Below are positions 22,728 through 34,489 of a stretch of 64,000 nt of DNA, in pieces. The position numbers and the translations under genes were made by a program. The stretch lies in contig CM069436.1 in the NCBI GenBank assembly GCA_035610365.1, positions 2,718,937 through 2,782,936 on the forward strand, read 5' to 3'. Numbering within the stretch: position 1 is the first letter of the stretch; every line of letters starts with the position of its first letter. The notes beneath the pieces are model-generated. The model saw only the letters and a program-made list of their open reading frames with translations. It searched no databases and was not told the DNA's origin. This DNA is from Aquatica leii (Eukaryota > Arthropoda > Insecta > Coleoptera > Lampyridae).

Positions 22728-23480
22728 CAGCCCCTTTTGGATTACAATTTATTTTTGAATGTTCCCAAAAAATTACATCCCTAGCCTTCGTTATTTTTCC
22801 TGATTTTTTATCAATCAGACGATATGCTTTTGTGCCTTCACAATATCCAACGAAATGTAGTTGCTCAGATTTCGGATCCCACTTCTTTCGTTGAGCTTTC
22901 GGAATATGAGTCATGACCTTGGTTCCAAATATCCGTAAATTGTCCAAATTCACTTTGGATTTTGTCCACAACTCTTCTGGCATTTTTCTAGTGGCTTTTG
23001 CTGGAGATCTATTTATTAAGTAGACTGCGGTATTGACTGCTTCTGCCCAGAATTTTTTTTCGAGGCCAGCGTCAAACAAAAGACATTTTGCACGCTCTAC
23101 AATCGTCCTATACATACGTTCGACTCTATCATTCTGTTCAGGAGTGTGTGGAACTGTAGTTTGGTTAATTATGCCACATTTTTTAAACAAATTTTTAAAA
23201 TTATGATTTATAAACTCACCACCATTGTCCGATCTCAAAATCTTTACCTTCCGTTCGGTTTGATTTTCAACCATCGACTTAAACTCGCAGAACACCTCAA
23301 AAGCTTCACTTTTATTTTGCAAAAAGTATACAAATTTAATACTTTTCTTGAATAATCGTCTATGAATGTCATGATATACTTTGACCCACCAATTGATGTA
23401 TTCTCCATTGGTCCGTTTAAATCACTATGCACTAAGTCTAAAAAATTGCTTGCTCGTTTTTCAGATAGCCTGAAAGGCAA
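22597..23480 (-). pseudogene. copia 1 integrase
   Basis: Two frames joined by a frameshift near 23340. LDLVHSDLNGPM carries the first catalytic Asp, followed by KYIMTFIDDYSRK. Then LRSDNGGEFINHNF (second Asp) and QNDRVERMYRTIVERA (the Glu; usually QNGVAER). KKFWAEAVNTAVYLINRSP and WDPKSEQLHFVGYCEGTKAY complete the domain. The DDE triad is retained. The upstream protease/zinc frame is separated only by one TAA. Confidence 0.88.
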
Positions 23481-23486
23481 TTTCGC

Positions 23487-24764
23487 TTATTTTGCTTTTG
23501 CACATACTTCACAGATTAGCTGAGTGTCTACTGAACTGTAAGAGATTCCACCAACTTTGTCTTTTTTCATTTTTTGAATTTCGTTAAAATTCAAATGGCC
23601 TAATTTTCGATGCCACGTCACTATACTGTCTGTTTGTTTCGCGGTCATTGCGTACACATTCTTCGCTTTCAATACATAAACACCGTCAATCAAAATCGCC
23701 CTTGCAATTTTTTCGTTATTGCCGTTTATTATTGAACACCTGGTTTTATCAAATTTTACTTGATTACCCGATTCAGTTATCTTCGACACAGATAACAAAT
23801 TTGCAGCGAGACCCGGAACATGCAGTACATTTTTCACTGTAATAACTTCATCGTTACAAGTTATTTTAGTGTCACCAACACATTTTACTGATAATCGTTC
23901 ATTATTTGCAGCACAAATGCTTTTCGTTGTCGTAGATTTAGTATTCGTTAACCAATGTTCGTTTGCAGTCATATGCTGTGAAGCGCCCGAATCCAAAAAC
24001 CAATCGTTTTTATCTAAACCCCTTGACGCAAAGACTACACTAAATGCATTTTCAGTTTTCTCATCTTTCTTCTGTCTCAATTTATCCGGACATTTATTGG
24101 CAAAATGCCCTGGCCTTTTGCAATTAAAACAAGACGCTTTCGTTCGCGATTTCTTGCCTTTAAACTTCTTTCCAAAAAAAGCCTGCTCATTTCCACTTAC
24201 CGATGGACCAATTTCATACAAACGAGTTTTTATTCCATCGCCTGTTATCTTTATTCCCGAACTTTCTATACCCATTATGAATGGTTTATAGTCGTCTGTA
24301 AGTCCAGCTAATAAAAATGATCCAACATATTCTTCGGAAATTGGAAAACCTATTTCTGTTAATTTATTGACTGTTCCAATAATTTTGTTAATATATTCAT
24401 CCATCGATGAACACGATTCCAAATTCGTCGATATAAACATCTTTAACAAACCGATACGACGAGTCAAGCCTTTATCTTCAAACATGGTTTTTAAGACTTT
24501 CCATATTTCCGCTGCTGTTGCACATGATTGTATGTGTACATACAAGGCTGGATCAATCGCCAAAACCAATTTTGCTTTTGCTTTTTTTAACTTTGTCGCA
24601 TCTGTCTCGGTGCCGGTTTCCAAAATGCAATTTTCTAAATCATTTAATTCAAGTAGCGCTTGAATAGAGTATTTCCAAGTGTTACAATTCTCCGAACCCT
24701 TCAATTTTTCTACAGAGTTTTCTTTACCGTTTGACGACATTGCATAAAATATGTACAATAACAC
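23487..24764 (-). pseudogene. copia 1 Gag, protease and pre-integrase
   Basis: A long open piece of 425 codons; the likely true start is the second Met (MSSNGKENSVEKL, residue 9). Residues 20-180 are the UBN2-type copia Gag (capsid). Residues 212-225 form a CCHC zinc knuckle (CFNCKRPGHFANKC) that binds RNA. WFLDSGASQHM at 255-265 is the aspartic protease active site. WHRKLGHLN at 384-392 and CEVC at 418-421 form the integrase zinc-binding region. It ends at a single TAA that interrupts the same frame. Confidence 0.9.
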
Positions 24765-24814
24765 ACTTTTACAGAAAATTTATATTCTATTCTTCGTTTT
24801 TGTTATTAAGCAAT

Positions 24815-24828
24815 CTGGGCCCATAACC
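24815..24828 (-). promoter_or_regulatory. Primer binding site of copia 1
   Basis: Minus strand GGTTATGGGCCCAG directly after the 5' LTR. The same 14 bases follow the 5' LTR of copia 2 (40416-40429), and Drosophila copia uses nearly the same site, paired to an internal part of initiator tRNA-Met. Confidence 0.8.
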
Positions 24829-25029
24829 TGTGATGGATTATTTACGCAGCCTCTAAACAACTTTGCTACTATTTAGAAACGTTTATTACCATAAGAAGTT
24901 ATGTTATTTCAACCTCGTTTTTTGACATAATTTTTTTTTCTTTTTAAATTGAAGTTAGCGCTTTTTAAGACGCTAATAGAGGTGTGCAACTTATTATGAA
25001 TAATAGAGGTGGGTTTACATGATACAACA
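24829..25029 (-). repeat. 5' LTR of copia 1
   Basis: 201 bp, about eight differences from the 3' LTR by eye. Confidence 0.9.
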
Positions 25030-26488
25030 TAAACGTCAAAAATGTAAGTAGGTAAAAAAATATAGTTTGCTGCGACTGTGCTGCCCCCTTTTGTCGTTAG
25101 GGTGCGACCTAACAAAAATATCACATTTACCCTCGCTAAAAAAGTTTCGCTTAAAAAAAATGATTAACCAAAAAAAACTTAAAGAAAAATAGTAGAAACA
25201 AAAGTGATAGCCCTAATAAAACGAAAGAAAGAAGAATAAAAGCATCTACAAACTTCAGATTTCCTCGTACTTCCTCCTACAAAATATTTATTTATTGCTG
25301 CATTTGTCATCAATGAAAAGCTGAATTTAACGAAGATACTAAAACTATTTTTTTAAATTGTTTTTATCATTTTAAAAATTCTTGCGCATGTGTCGAATTT
25401 AGCAGTTGGAAGCTTACACCTAAGGACTTCTAAATAATTTTATTCAAGTTTTTGATGGCTGATAGTTAAATCAATTCAAAAGGTTTAAAAAACATCATTC
25501 TACATAGAGGTATTAAGCTTGTCGTTGAAGATGACGAATTTAAAACTAAGACACTAAAATGCATGGGTACACCCTACTTTACTAAGGTTTTGTAAATTTA
25601 ATAAAGAAACGCGACGTATACCGAGCGAGAATGATTCGGATATGTTTAGTTGGCTTAGGTTAGAAAAGATAACAAATACGTCAGCGTTATACAACAACCT
25701 TAAAAATCTAAAAGCTTTGTGTAACTACACCTAAATTACAATGTATTCTTATTTAAATATAACACGAATATTAGAATCATTGGTTAGAATAAAAGATTAT
25801 TTGCAATATTAACCTTACCTTACGATGCATCCTGCGGCTGTGATCATTTCGACTCTGCTGAAACTTTCGGCTTGAAAGTGCATATTTACACATAAAACAA
25901 ACCGCACATATTCACAAATTGTGTAATTACTTAACTACAATTATATTAACGGTTCAGTTATTAACCCGAACGATACATTTCGCGATAATCAAGTACCGGT
26001 GTAAACAAGTATGAATAGGTGACGTGTCAACTATGAGAATATCATGGATTGCTTTGTACTATTTTAAAAAATGTTATTGGCGTTGCCTCATGATGGTTTT
26101 GAAATTGACCAATAGCAACTTGTTTCTAAATTCAGGCATTATCAACGTTGACAATCTCTTTAATCTCGTTTTGAAATTTGCAAAAACAATTACAAATATT
26201 AAATACATTTTCAAATTACTACAAATTTTATTGTTTAGTATTAATCATAGTATGGAGGTTATATTCAACAAAACCTTTTATTTAAATATTACTAATTCCA
26301 ATACTAGAAATTGCTGTAGTCTTTTACAACTCAACACCGTACGTTCAAAAAGTCCTTAAAGATTACTTTATTCCGACAATGAAATATACCTAATAATTTG
26401 ATAAGTAATTTAAAGAAATACTTTCAAGAATCTTCATGAGCAAAATTAGTAAAGACCATCGAAAACAACTACTCCAAAAACAGCATGC
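25030..26488. other. Unassigned AT-rich DNA
   Basis: A GC-richer patch at 25070-25115 (TGCTGCCCCC...GTTAGGGTGCGACC) could be a decayed end of the interrupted hAT element, but I cannot pair it with 16616. A 111-codon plus frame at 26024-26359 has no recognisable motif. Confidence 0.4.
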
Positions 26489-26557
26489 AAAATCTCCCCT
26501 ACCTCCGACTGTATGAGTTGGCCGTGCAAGGTTCGTAAGACCTATGAGCTTGTAACA
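26489..26557 (+). repeat. Tail fragment D of the 1.3 kb LTR family
   Basis: It matches the last 70 bp of units A and B: CTCCCCTACCTCCGACTG, GAGTTGGCCGTGCAAGG, TTCGTAAGACCTA, ending CTTGTAACA. The rest of the LTR is not visible upstream. Confidence 0.75.
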
Positions 26558-28236
26558 AGATTGTATTGTTTATATGCAAAAGTAATGTATTCGATTTACA
26601 GTTGCGGTAATTATTAATTTTAGAAAACAAAAATTCATTTTTTTTAATAAAAAATGTTTTTTTTTACATAACGCTGCGGCCCTCTTTTGCTTGCGCTTAG
26701 TGGTAAATCCGGTACTAATTTTAAGAATAGAATGTATTAAGAAAGAAAGGCTTTTTTTATTAAAAGAAAACAGATGTTTAAGAATGTCATAAAAATCAAA
26801 TTAAAAAAATTAATTTGATTTAAATGAAAAGTATAATACATCTTACTGTTTCAAGACGGCATGTTATATTTTGAAGTAAATCAAGATGACAAAGGCTAAT
26901 AAAGCAACCACTCCTAATGGAATTCTATCAGAATTCATTAAGTTAGTTAACAAGTCCACGCAAACGAACTTTTTCAGAAAATAATTTACTATTCAATACC
27001 TAGGTGTATTTTTAACAATTATCAACAAAATCTACGACCTATTTTAAAAAACCTTTACTGAAACTTTTTTTCGATTTCAGAACGGTTTTGACATTGACCG
27101 ATAAAAAATAACCTTCAACAAAGCATCTATTTGACATTAATTATAATTTTAGGAATAATTCGCATTCACACGCAAAAATAATTAAATTTTATAAAATATC
27201 ATTAAGATAACGGTATATTTTTACATAATATCATTGTAAAATAGTTTTTAATAACATGAAAGTAAATATTAATGTTTGTAGTATTCGAAACTAAATAATC
27301 CTTAAGATAATCCCAACAAACAAAGTCTCCCTATAACATGCTTCAAAACTTAACTTTCCCCCCCTCAATTATTCTTATCAAAATGAAAACGTTGTTGGTT
27401 TTACTTCTTTGTTGTTACTGAGATAATACTTACGAACACACTTCGCACAACGAATTTCTATAATTAAAAAAGAAAATAAACAAAATTTGATTTTTAAATA
27501 AAACGTTATTTTTTTAATTAGAAAATAATAATTTAACAAAGATAATATGTAGATATATGCAAGTCGAAAAAAATTTAATCCATTGATTAAATCTAACTTT
27601 AAACTTAAATGCAAAATGAAAATAATTTATTTAAAAATAATGAATTAAATTGAAAAAGTTTAATATAAAAATTGACAATTTTGTAAACATTACATTATAA
27701 AACTTACAAAAAGAAATAAAACAGACAAAAGAAAAGTCTTAGTAGATACAGAATTTTTAAATCGAGATAAGTAAAATTTGAAAAAAATATTTCTTTAAAT
27801 TAATCTAAAAAGAAAAATTATTTTAAAAATAGAATATTATAATACATTTTCTCTATTTCGACATGAGAATTAGCCATTCTTACACTAAAATCCGTGTAAG
27901 AATAAACAAATTCTTACACGAATTTTAGTAATGTTAGTTTTTTCAAAGTTGGTATCTCTGCATCGTAAGTTGACGTTACATGAAAAAGAAATCAAAATTA
28001 TTGGAATTGAACAATTGAAATTCCAATTTTGACGCCAAAATAAAATAAACACGTTTTATTAATTCAAATTTATTTACTTATAAAGGTATAAAGAGATAAT
28101 TTCGTATGATTTTAGGTTAACACATAAATTTCAATATGTCAAAGTGTAAGTGTTGCCAATTCAATAAAATAATAAAGTTTCCCAATGTTGTTTTAAAATT
28201 CAAATTATACGAAAAACATTAATTATTGTATCAAAA
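26558..28236. other. Unassigned very AT-rich DNA
   Basis: Homopolymer-rich. The only structure noted is the inverted repeat at 27884-27929. Short frames such as 27378-27614 look like chance. Confidence 0.5.
27884..27929. repeat. 19-bp inverted repeat, 8-bp loop
   Basis: ACTAAAATCCGTGTAAGAA pairs with TTCTTACACGAATTTTAGT with one mismatch. A third copy of the ATTCTTACAC word lies at 27876. Confidence 0.75.
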
Positions 28237-28395
28237 TAGAGAAAATAGTATAAAACACACGTCATAGAATACGCTTCAATCACTCGACCGCTTCATAAAC
28301 TCACCGCTGCGCGGCTCGTGTATGAAACCCGGTCTCGTGCTTGAAGCGCGTTCATTCTGTAACTTGTGTTTTAATATACTATTCTTTTATCTCTA
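28237..28395. repeat. Imperfect hairpin element (foldback MITE-like)
   Basis: The left arm starts TAGAGAAAATAGTATAAAAC and the right arm, reversed, TAGAGATAAAAGAATAGTAT. Pairing continues through CGCTTCAA(T/G)CAC to a GC-rich centre near CACCGCTGCGCGG. Arms are about 75 bp. The GC-rich centre stands out from AT-rich surroundings. No coding content. Confidence 0.65.
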
Positions 28396-29052
28396 AAAAA
28401 TTACGTTTTATTTTTTTATTACACAGATGTAGAATTTTATAGGCTTTAATTAAATTAAATGAACCCTTAGATTTGAATGAGAAAATTAATGAAATATTTT
28501 TTTATAACACTTTACTCAGAATTTACAATTGGTTTGTCCTATATACGAAGAGTTACAATTATGACATTTTTATATGTAGGTTCCCGATTTATCAATTAAA
28601 GCAATTTTGTATTTGGTATTAACTAGAAACATTTATAACGTTAAAGTGAGTATATTAACAATTAAATTATTATCTAAAGTTAAGAAAAGATTCAGTTACA
28701 AATTTATTTTATAATAAAAAAATATTATTATAACGCATTGAAAAAAGCAATTAAAAAAATTCGATTTGCCAACAATTGAAAATTAATAATTCAAATTAAA
28801 TATTAAAAATCAATGTAAAATATACAATGTGATTGAATTCGAATTCCAACGTAGAGATTTCGCTTATAAATAATTTGAAAAAAACTGAAGATTACAAATT
28901 TCGAAAATCGATCATACTTCCTTTATTTGCAAACGTTTTGAAAAATATTACATTTGCAAGGTAAATTTAGTTATTATTAGTTTAGTTATTTAGTTATATT
29001 ATTATAATTCATGGTAAGCGTAAAAATCAAGTTGTCCAAATGTAACTTTTAA

Positions 29053-29292
29053 TTGTGTTTCCATGGAAACAAAACTACAAGCAAACGTCAAAATAAAAGC
29101 CAATTTGCAAAGATGGTATTTTCAAACAAAGAAAAACGCGATATCCTATTTGCTTTTGATTCATTACACAGCAATTCTTTTGTAAGTGCACAAAGATGCC
29201 TAGAGAAATTCAGAGATATGACAAGCGTCAGTCTAAAATTTTGTTATTTTGAACACCAATTTAAAACAATACGAAGCATTCGAAAAACCTAG
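29053..29292 (+). pseudogene. Possible helix-turn-helix start of a DUF4817-like transposon protein
   Basis: A 79-codon frame whose inner Met begins MVFSNKEKRDILFAFDSLHS then SFVSAQRCLEKFRDM. This resembles the first helix-turn-helix (MVFTNEE...) of a family attached to insect Tc1/mariner-type proteins. Similarity ends after about 35 residues. Weak; it may be chance. Confidence 0.3.
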
Positions 29293-29699
29293 AAGGAAGT
29301 GTGTTATGTTAAAATTGTTCTTATATAGATTGCGTATTGTATAAGTTTCGACCCAAAACGCGCTGTTGCTGGCTGTCATTTTGTTGTTTTTCTTGACGGA
29401 TGGGATTATTCAAGAGAAAAAAAAAATATTTCTGTCGACTTCCAGAGTGATTGTACATGGCCATCTAACGTATGCGTCCAGTGAGGCGTTCATTTAAAAA
29501 TATTTTTTTCGTTATTAATAGGTGTAGTAGTTTTGCTTCATATGTGAAGGTTTTTCCGGGACAAGAATTGATTTCTATTTTTGTGACTTAATTTGATTTT
29601 CCCGTAAGTAATTGTGATGGCGATTTGGGATACTGCCACGTCAAATAATTGCTAAGTAGTTGTATTACACTTTCAAGTAGGAGAGGCAAAAAACTCACA

Positions 29700-30260
29700 C
29701 TTTAGATTTTTTACAGGCGACGTTTCGTAGCGCTATTGTGCGCACTTCATCATAGCTACTATTTATTGAAGAACCAAAAGAAGCACATTAGGTTTAACAT
29801 GGTAGATTATAGGTACATTTTAAAATATATTGTATCGTCTAACTATAATTAACTTATTAGGTGTACACCAATATGAACTGTCCGATGAACCAATCACAAA
29901 ATTCAATAAATTTTTTGGTAAATGCTGCTTAAATTATTAGTATCAGCATTAAAGTTAACATTATAGTTGTGCTTAGTAATGAAAATCATCTCGGCTATCA
30001 AGCGTTTATTGAAATATTGTTCCACGTCTAAAATTGTAGGGTTAGAAAAATCAAAATTGTGACCTGTGTTGATGTGATGTACCGCAACCGTTGATTCTAC
30101 GACTGTAAAAAAAAACCAGAATCTTGTAGGATTAACACACCGAGACTTGCAACCCGCCTGCAGAATCATATCGAGCTAGCCTCAAGCATTCAAGTTACGA
30201 AAAAATTCTCGTAACAAGTATGAAAGTAAGCTGTCAGCAGAGAATAAGGAAACTAGTTTA
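29700..30260 (-). mobile_element. Penelope-like element fragment (3' end)
   Basis: The minus-strand frame 29903-30169 encodes VAVHHINTGHNFDFSN, ILDVEQYFNKRLIAEMIFI and NNLSSIYQKIY, the last part of the Penelope GIY-YIG endonuclease. Downstream on the minus strand lies GATGAAGTGCGCACAATAGC then CTACGAAACG (about 29725-29752), the 3' pattern often seen in these elements. The catalytic GIY-YIG start and the RT are missing. Confidence 0.65.
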
Positions 30261-30662
30261 GAAGTTGTAAGCAAACAAATACCTGTCCAGGATTTTTTAA
30301 AAATGAAATATTTTTACATTTTCACAGATAAATAATAAAGGTTTAGTTTAACCATCTGGTTGGGTTTGTTGAAAAATCGCATTGTTGGAACGTTTGTCTT
30401 TGATGAGAAACTGTTATGTTAAAAGTGTTTTAGTATGATCTCCGTACCGTATAAGTTTCGTCCCAGAAAGCCCATGTTTTACTACCGTCAGAGTATCAGC
30501 TATCAGTTTCATTTTTGACTGCATATGAATAAAAAGCATATAGTTCCGTTTCGGCTGCAAGAAGGGCTATACATGTAACATATATTCGTTGCACCTGTGC
30601 GTTGTCATTTGTTCTTTTTAAGTAGATTTAAACGGTGTCTTCCATTACCAGTTTCCAACAGT

Positions 30663-31966
30663 TGTTACGTCCGAAATTTTCATAACGTAGTACCCTGTAT
30701 ATCGACTTAAAATTAGATTCTGGTTTTGACGCCCTCTGCCAATCTGTTTGGTTACTGAGAGGTTGCGGAGCCATTTTGAAGCTGTCAACTACGTGAGACG
30801 GTCTGCGTCGAAAAATTTGACCTAATTCCTAAGATTCTAAGTGCATTCATTGTGATGAGTACGAATTTATTGTAATCTATTCGGCACAGGGTAAGATATT
30901 TTGCATCCGGTTTATTAAGATTCCTTTGTAATTTCTGTATTAATTTGATAGCCGGTTTCGCCACGCTTCAATCACATGTTCAATTCAATAAAGAACAATG
31001 AAGAATAATTACTATTGATAAATACCGTTACCGAACGTGTAAGATTTTGGGAAGGCATATTACCCACAACGAAAACAAAGTCTCGACAAGCATTACTTTG
31101 GAGATGTTATTTCTTGTACACCAGTCGATTGCGTTACCACCCACCTGTTCGTAATTACAACTAACAGCATTCGACACAACGGGTTTTATATCTCATTTAA
31201 TTTATTATTATTAACGATTTTGTAGCTTCTTATCTTCGTGAGTTATTGTGTGACACGATTTGCTATTCAATATCTATTCTAGGCTGCTACCGGGGAAAAC
31301 GTTTTCTTCGCGCAAGTAGGCACTGGATTTTGGGTAAGCCTGTTTGATTATTTTTCTTCGCTGTCATAAAAGTCACTCACGGAACTTTGGCTAATGTTAA
31401 TTTCCGTAATTACGTTTACTGTTACAATACCATTAAGGTAATTTCAATTATCATTTAGGGTGTATCGCATGCTGTGTACAAACAATATTTATTACGAATT
31501 TTTCTTCGCTATTTGGATGCAACTTAACCTATGCATTGTGTGTTGCCGATATTTCTAGCATTTATGAATTAAGAAATTAAACATACTCCTATTAATCTTT
31601 TACGTTGCTAAATTAAAGTTTTTACACCTGTTAATTATACTTGTTAATCTTTCTAGCATTTATGAATTGAGAAATCAAATATACTCCTGTTAATCTTCTA
31701 CGTTACTACATTAAAGTTTTTATACCTGTTAATCTTTCTTTTATGGTAACATACCTTTCTCTTTAAATTGTGGTTACCCGAACACCAGAGTAACAAGGAT
31801 TACGAACCTAAAAATTCGTTACAAGTTTGGACCGTCTGTCGTGATCGAGGCAGAAGTGTTAATTAGGATTGATCTGGCGCCCTTAATTATAATTTCCTTG
31901 AACCTCCCCTATCTCCGACTGTGTGAGTTGGCCGTGCAAGGTTCGTAAGACCTAAAGCTTGTAACA
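30663..31966 (+). repeat. LTR-like unit A
   Basis: 1,304 bp from TGTTACGTCCG to CTTGTAACA. Homologous throughout to unit B and, more distantly, to unit C. The shared head is GTACCCTGTATAT; the shared tail contains GGACCGTCTGTCGTGA, TCTGGCGCCCTTAA and GTTGGCCGTGCAAGG. It holds an exon-like segment, 31283-31333. Confidence 0.65.
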
Positions 31967-32215
31967 CTGTTTTGGCGCCTTTTGAAATTACTTAATAATC
32001 ACCTTACCGAGACCTGCGATCCACTCGCTTAATTCCGTCGAGCTAGTAGGTTACGTTTCGTTTACGGGTAAAATTGTACGTAACACAGTATTTGGATTTT
32101 TTGAACCATCAAGTACTAAATTATAAAGTTCATCTTCAGAATTTTTGTAATAGCAGCAAGATAAAACATCGACATACAATGCAAGAATCGTCAAGGACCA
32201 ATTGCATAAACAGTT
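31967..32215. other. 249-bp spacer between LTR-like units A and B
   Basis: It begins CTGTTTTGGCGCC, containing TGGCGCC as in a Lys-type gypsy primer site, and shares blocks (TTGGCGCCTTTT, then CCTGCGAT and CACTC) with 36453-36515. A minus-strand frame over 32051-32290 shows no certain domain. It looks like the remnant interior of a gypsy-type element. Confidence 0.45.
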
Positions 32216-33626
32216 TGTTACGTACAAAATTTTCATTACGGAATACCCTGTATATGTAATTGAAATTAGATTCCGGTTTTGAGTCGTCACCGGGTAAGAT
32301 AATTGCTGTCGTTTATAAAAATTCTGTTGTAATTTTTCGTTAATTTCATAGCCGTTCCACCACGTTCTGGCACATGTTTCTATTCGATAACGAATTATGA
32401 AGGATTAACTTCGAAAATGCTTTCGTGGGACGAGTATAACTCGATCTATAAGGCCTACGGTTAAAACTAAATAAACCGAAGATAATCACCCTTCTGCGAG
32501 ATTCTACTCAGGCGGCAAACACCTGCGAAACCAACTGTCATCGACGGTGTACAACAGCATTCGACAACCGGGTTGTTATATATACTTTCTTTAACAATAA
32601 GTAACCATTTTTGTAGATTTTGATTTCGTGAGGCATTGGTTTGACACGATTTGCTACTCAAAATTTATTTCAGGCCCACTTGCCGGGGAAAGCGCTTTCT
32701 TCGACCAAGTAGGAGTTACTGTATTGTGGGTAAGTTTATTTATTTATTTGTTCGCTGTCAGAAAGGTCGCTCACGAAACTTTAGCTAATGTTAATTCCGT
32801 AATTGCTATCATTGTTTTATTACCATTAAGGTAGTATCATTAGTTATTTTGTATATTTCGCATGCTGTGTACAACCAATAATTATTACGAAAGTTTAGTA
32901 TTAATTCAGTAATTACTATCACTGTTTTATTATCAGTAAGGTCGTATCATTAGTTATTTCTTTGTGTGTTTCGCATGCTATGTACAACCAATAATTATTA
33001 TGAAAGTTTAGTATTAATTCAGTAATTACTATCACTGTTTTATTATCAGTAAGATCGTATCATTAGTTATTTTTTTGTTGTGTGTGTTTCGCATGCTGCG
33101 TACAACCACTATTTACTACGAAACTTTAATGTTAATCTCGTAAGTGCTATCCTTGTTTTATTACCATTAAGGTAATACCATTAATTATTTTGTGTGTTTC
33201 GAATACTGTGTACAAACAATATTTACTACCAACTATTCTTCGCTGTTCGCTTCAACTTAACTTACCTATGTATTGTGTGTTGCCGATACGGCTGGCATTC
33301 ATGTACTGAAAATTCGATATATTTGTGATAACCATCGACGTTACTAAATTAAAGTTGTTATACTAGTTACTCTTTCTTTTATGGCAACATACCTTTCTCT
33401 TTTGATCGTCGTTACCTAGTAACAAACTGTGGCTACTCGACCATCAGAGTAATAAGGATTACGAACCTCCAATTGAGTTACAAGTTTGGACCGTCTGTCG
33501 TGAGCGAGGCAGAAGTGTTATCTTGGATCAGCTCTGGCGCCCTTAAGCATACTTCTTGTGAACCTCCCCTACCTCCGACTGTGTGAGTGGGCGGTGCAAG
33601 GTTTGTAAAACCTAAAGCTTGTAACA
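32216..33626 (+). repeat. LTR-like unit B
   Basis: 1,411 bp, the second direct copy. It contains a local triplication (about 32850-33130): three successive blocks with GCATGCT(G/A)(T/C)GTACAACCA and ATCACTGTTTTATTA(T/C)CA(G/T)TAAG. That explains its greater length than unit A. Exon-like segment at 32674-32729. Confidence 0.65.
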
Positions 33627-34489
33627 AGTTGCCTGCTAGATGGATAAGAACAAATGGGGAAACAAACCATAATTATACAAATCTAGAAGACCCACGAGAA
33701 GCTGTTTTACGAGTAATTAATGTCATTTCCTGTAGAATAATACAACGTGTTGTAGAAAACTAAGTAAGAAACGTCTACCATTGTGTATTGCAAAAAAAAG
33801 GAACGTTTTTAAACATTTATTTTAAGCCTAGCAAAATATTGGACTGACGGCCGTCTTCTCTCTGGATATGTTTCTAGGTACCTTTGTACACTTATAAAAG
33901 AATTTCTGTGTGATGAATAAAAAATCGACTTTTATTTTGACGTTGACGTTTGCTTGTAGCGTCTGCATCTAGGCAATTTGATTATTACGTTTACCATAGA
34001 TTTCCGCTTTTTGTAGTTTTTTTACTCAAAATTGTTTAAAATGTCAATACGTCATAATTTACGGTTTCAATAAAATTAAATGCAATCTGACAATGTGGTT
34101 ATATCGCGCCCATAAGAAAGAGTTAACTTTTTGTTTGTAAAACAAAATCGAATCAATTTAAAAAGGAATACTACCTACTTTCAAATGCGCCTGTAAAAGT
34201 TGCTTTGCAAATGTAATAATTTTTCAAAATGATCGCAAATATAGTAATAATAGCCAATGTTGGAAATTTTTTTCAAATTTAGAATGAACCGTTCAAGAAA
34301 CCAATTTTTTACCAGATAATAAAACAGCGTAAAATTTAGCAAATTTGCCTCCATTTAACCAATTTCTATCTCTTATATAATAAGCGAGATATTCATGTTG
34401 GAACTCGAATTTCAGTCACACTGTACACAATTTAATACACATTGAATTGTTCACAAAAGAATAGAAAATGTAAATTGTATTAAATATTC
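33627..34489. other. Unassigned DNA
   Basis: No gene recognised. 33926-33962 (TTTTATTTTGACG...GTTTGCTTGTAG) is an inverted match of about 30 bp to 29075-29105, perhaps remnants of one dispersed repeat. Confidence 0.4.

Larger units (their letters stand above)
20593..25029 (-). mobile_element. Ty1/copia retrotransposon 1
   Basis: Two LTRs of about 200 bp (20593-20794 and 24829-25029), roughly 96% alike by eye, enclose a single gag-pol frame on the minus strand: gag, CCHC knuckle, protease, integrase, RT, RNase H, the copia order. A copia-type primer site follows the 5' LTR (24815-24828), and a TGGGGG polypurine tract precedes the 3' LTR (20795-20803). The frame carries three in-frame stops and about two frameshifts. 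The flanks (GAGGC left, TAAAC right) do not match, so no target duplication is visible. Confidence 0.92.

Noticed and set aside
25070-25115. GC-richer block after copia 1 as the right end of the interrupted hAT element
   Set aside because: I could not pair it with the left end at 16616, nor see an 8-bp duplication.
28237-28395. CRISPR-like or tandem array in the GC-rich patch
   Set aside because: It is a single inverted repeat, not a series of equal direct repeats and spacers.
32051-32290. Minus frame in the spacer between LTR-like units A and B as a gag or env gene
   Set aside because: No recognisable domain; it runs into the LTR unit.
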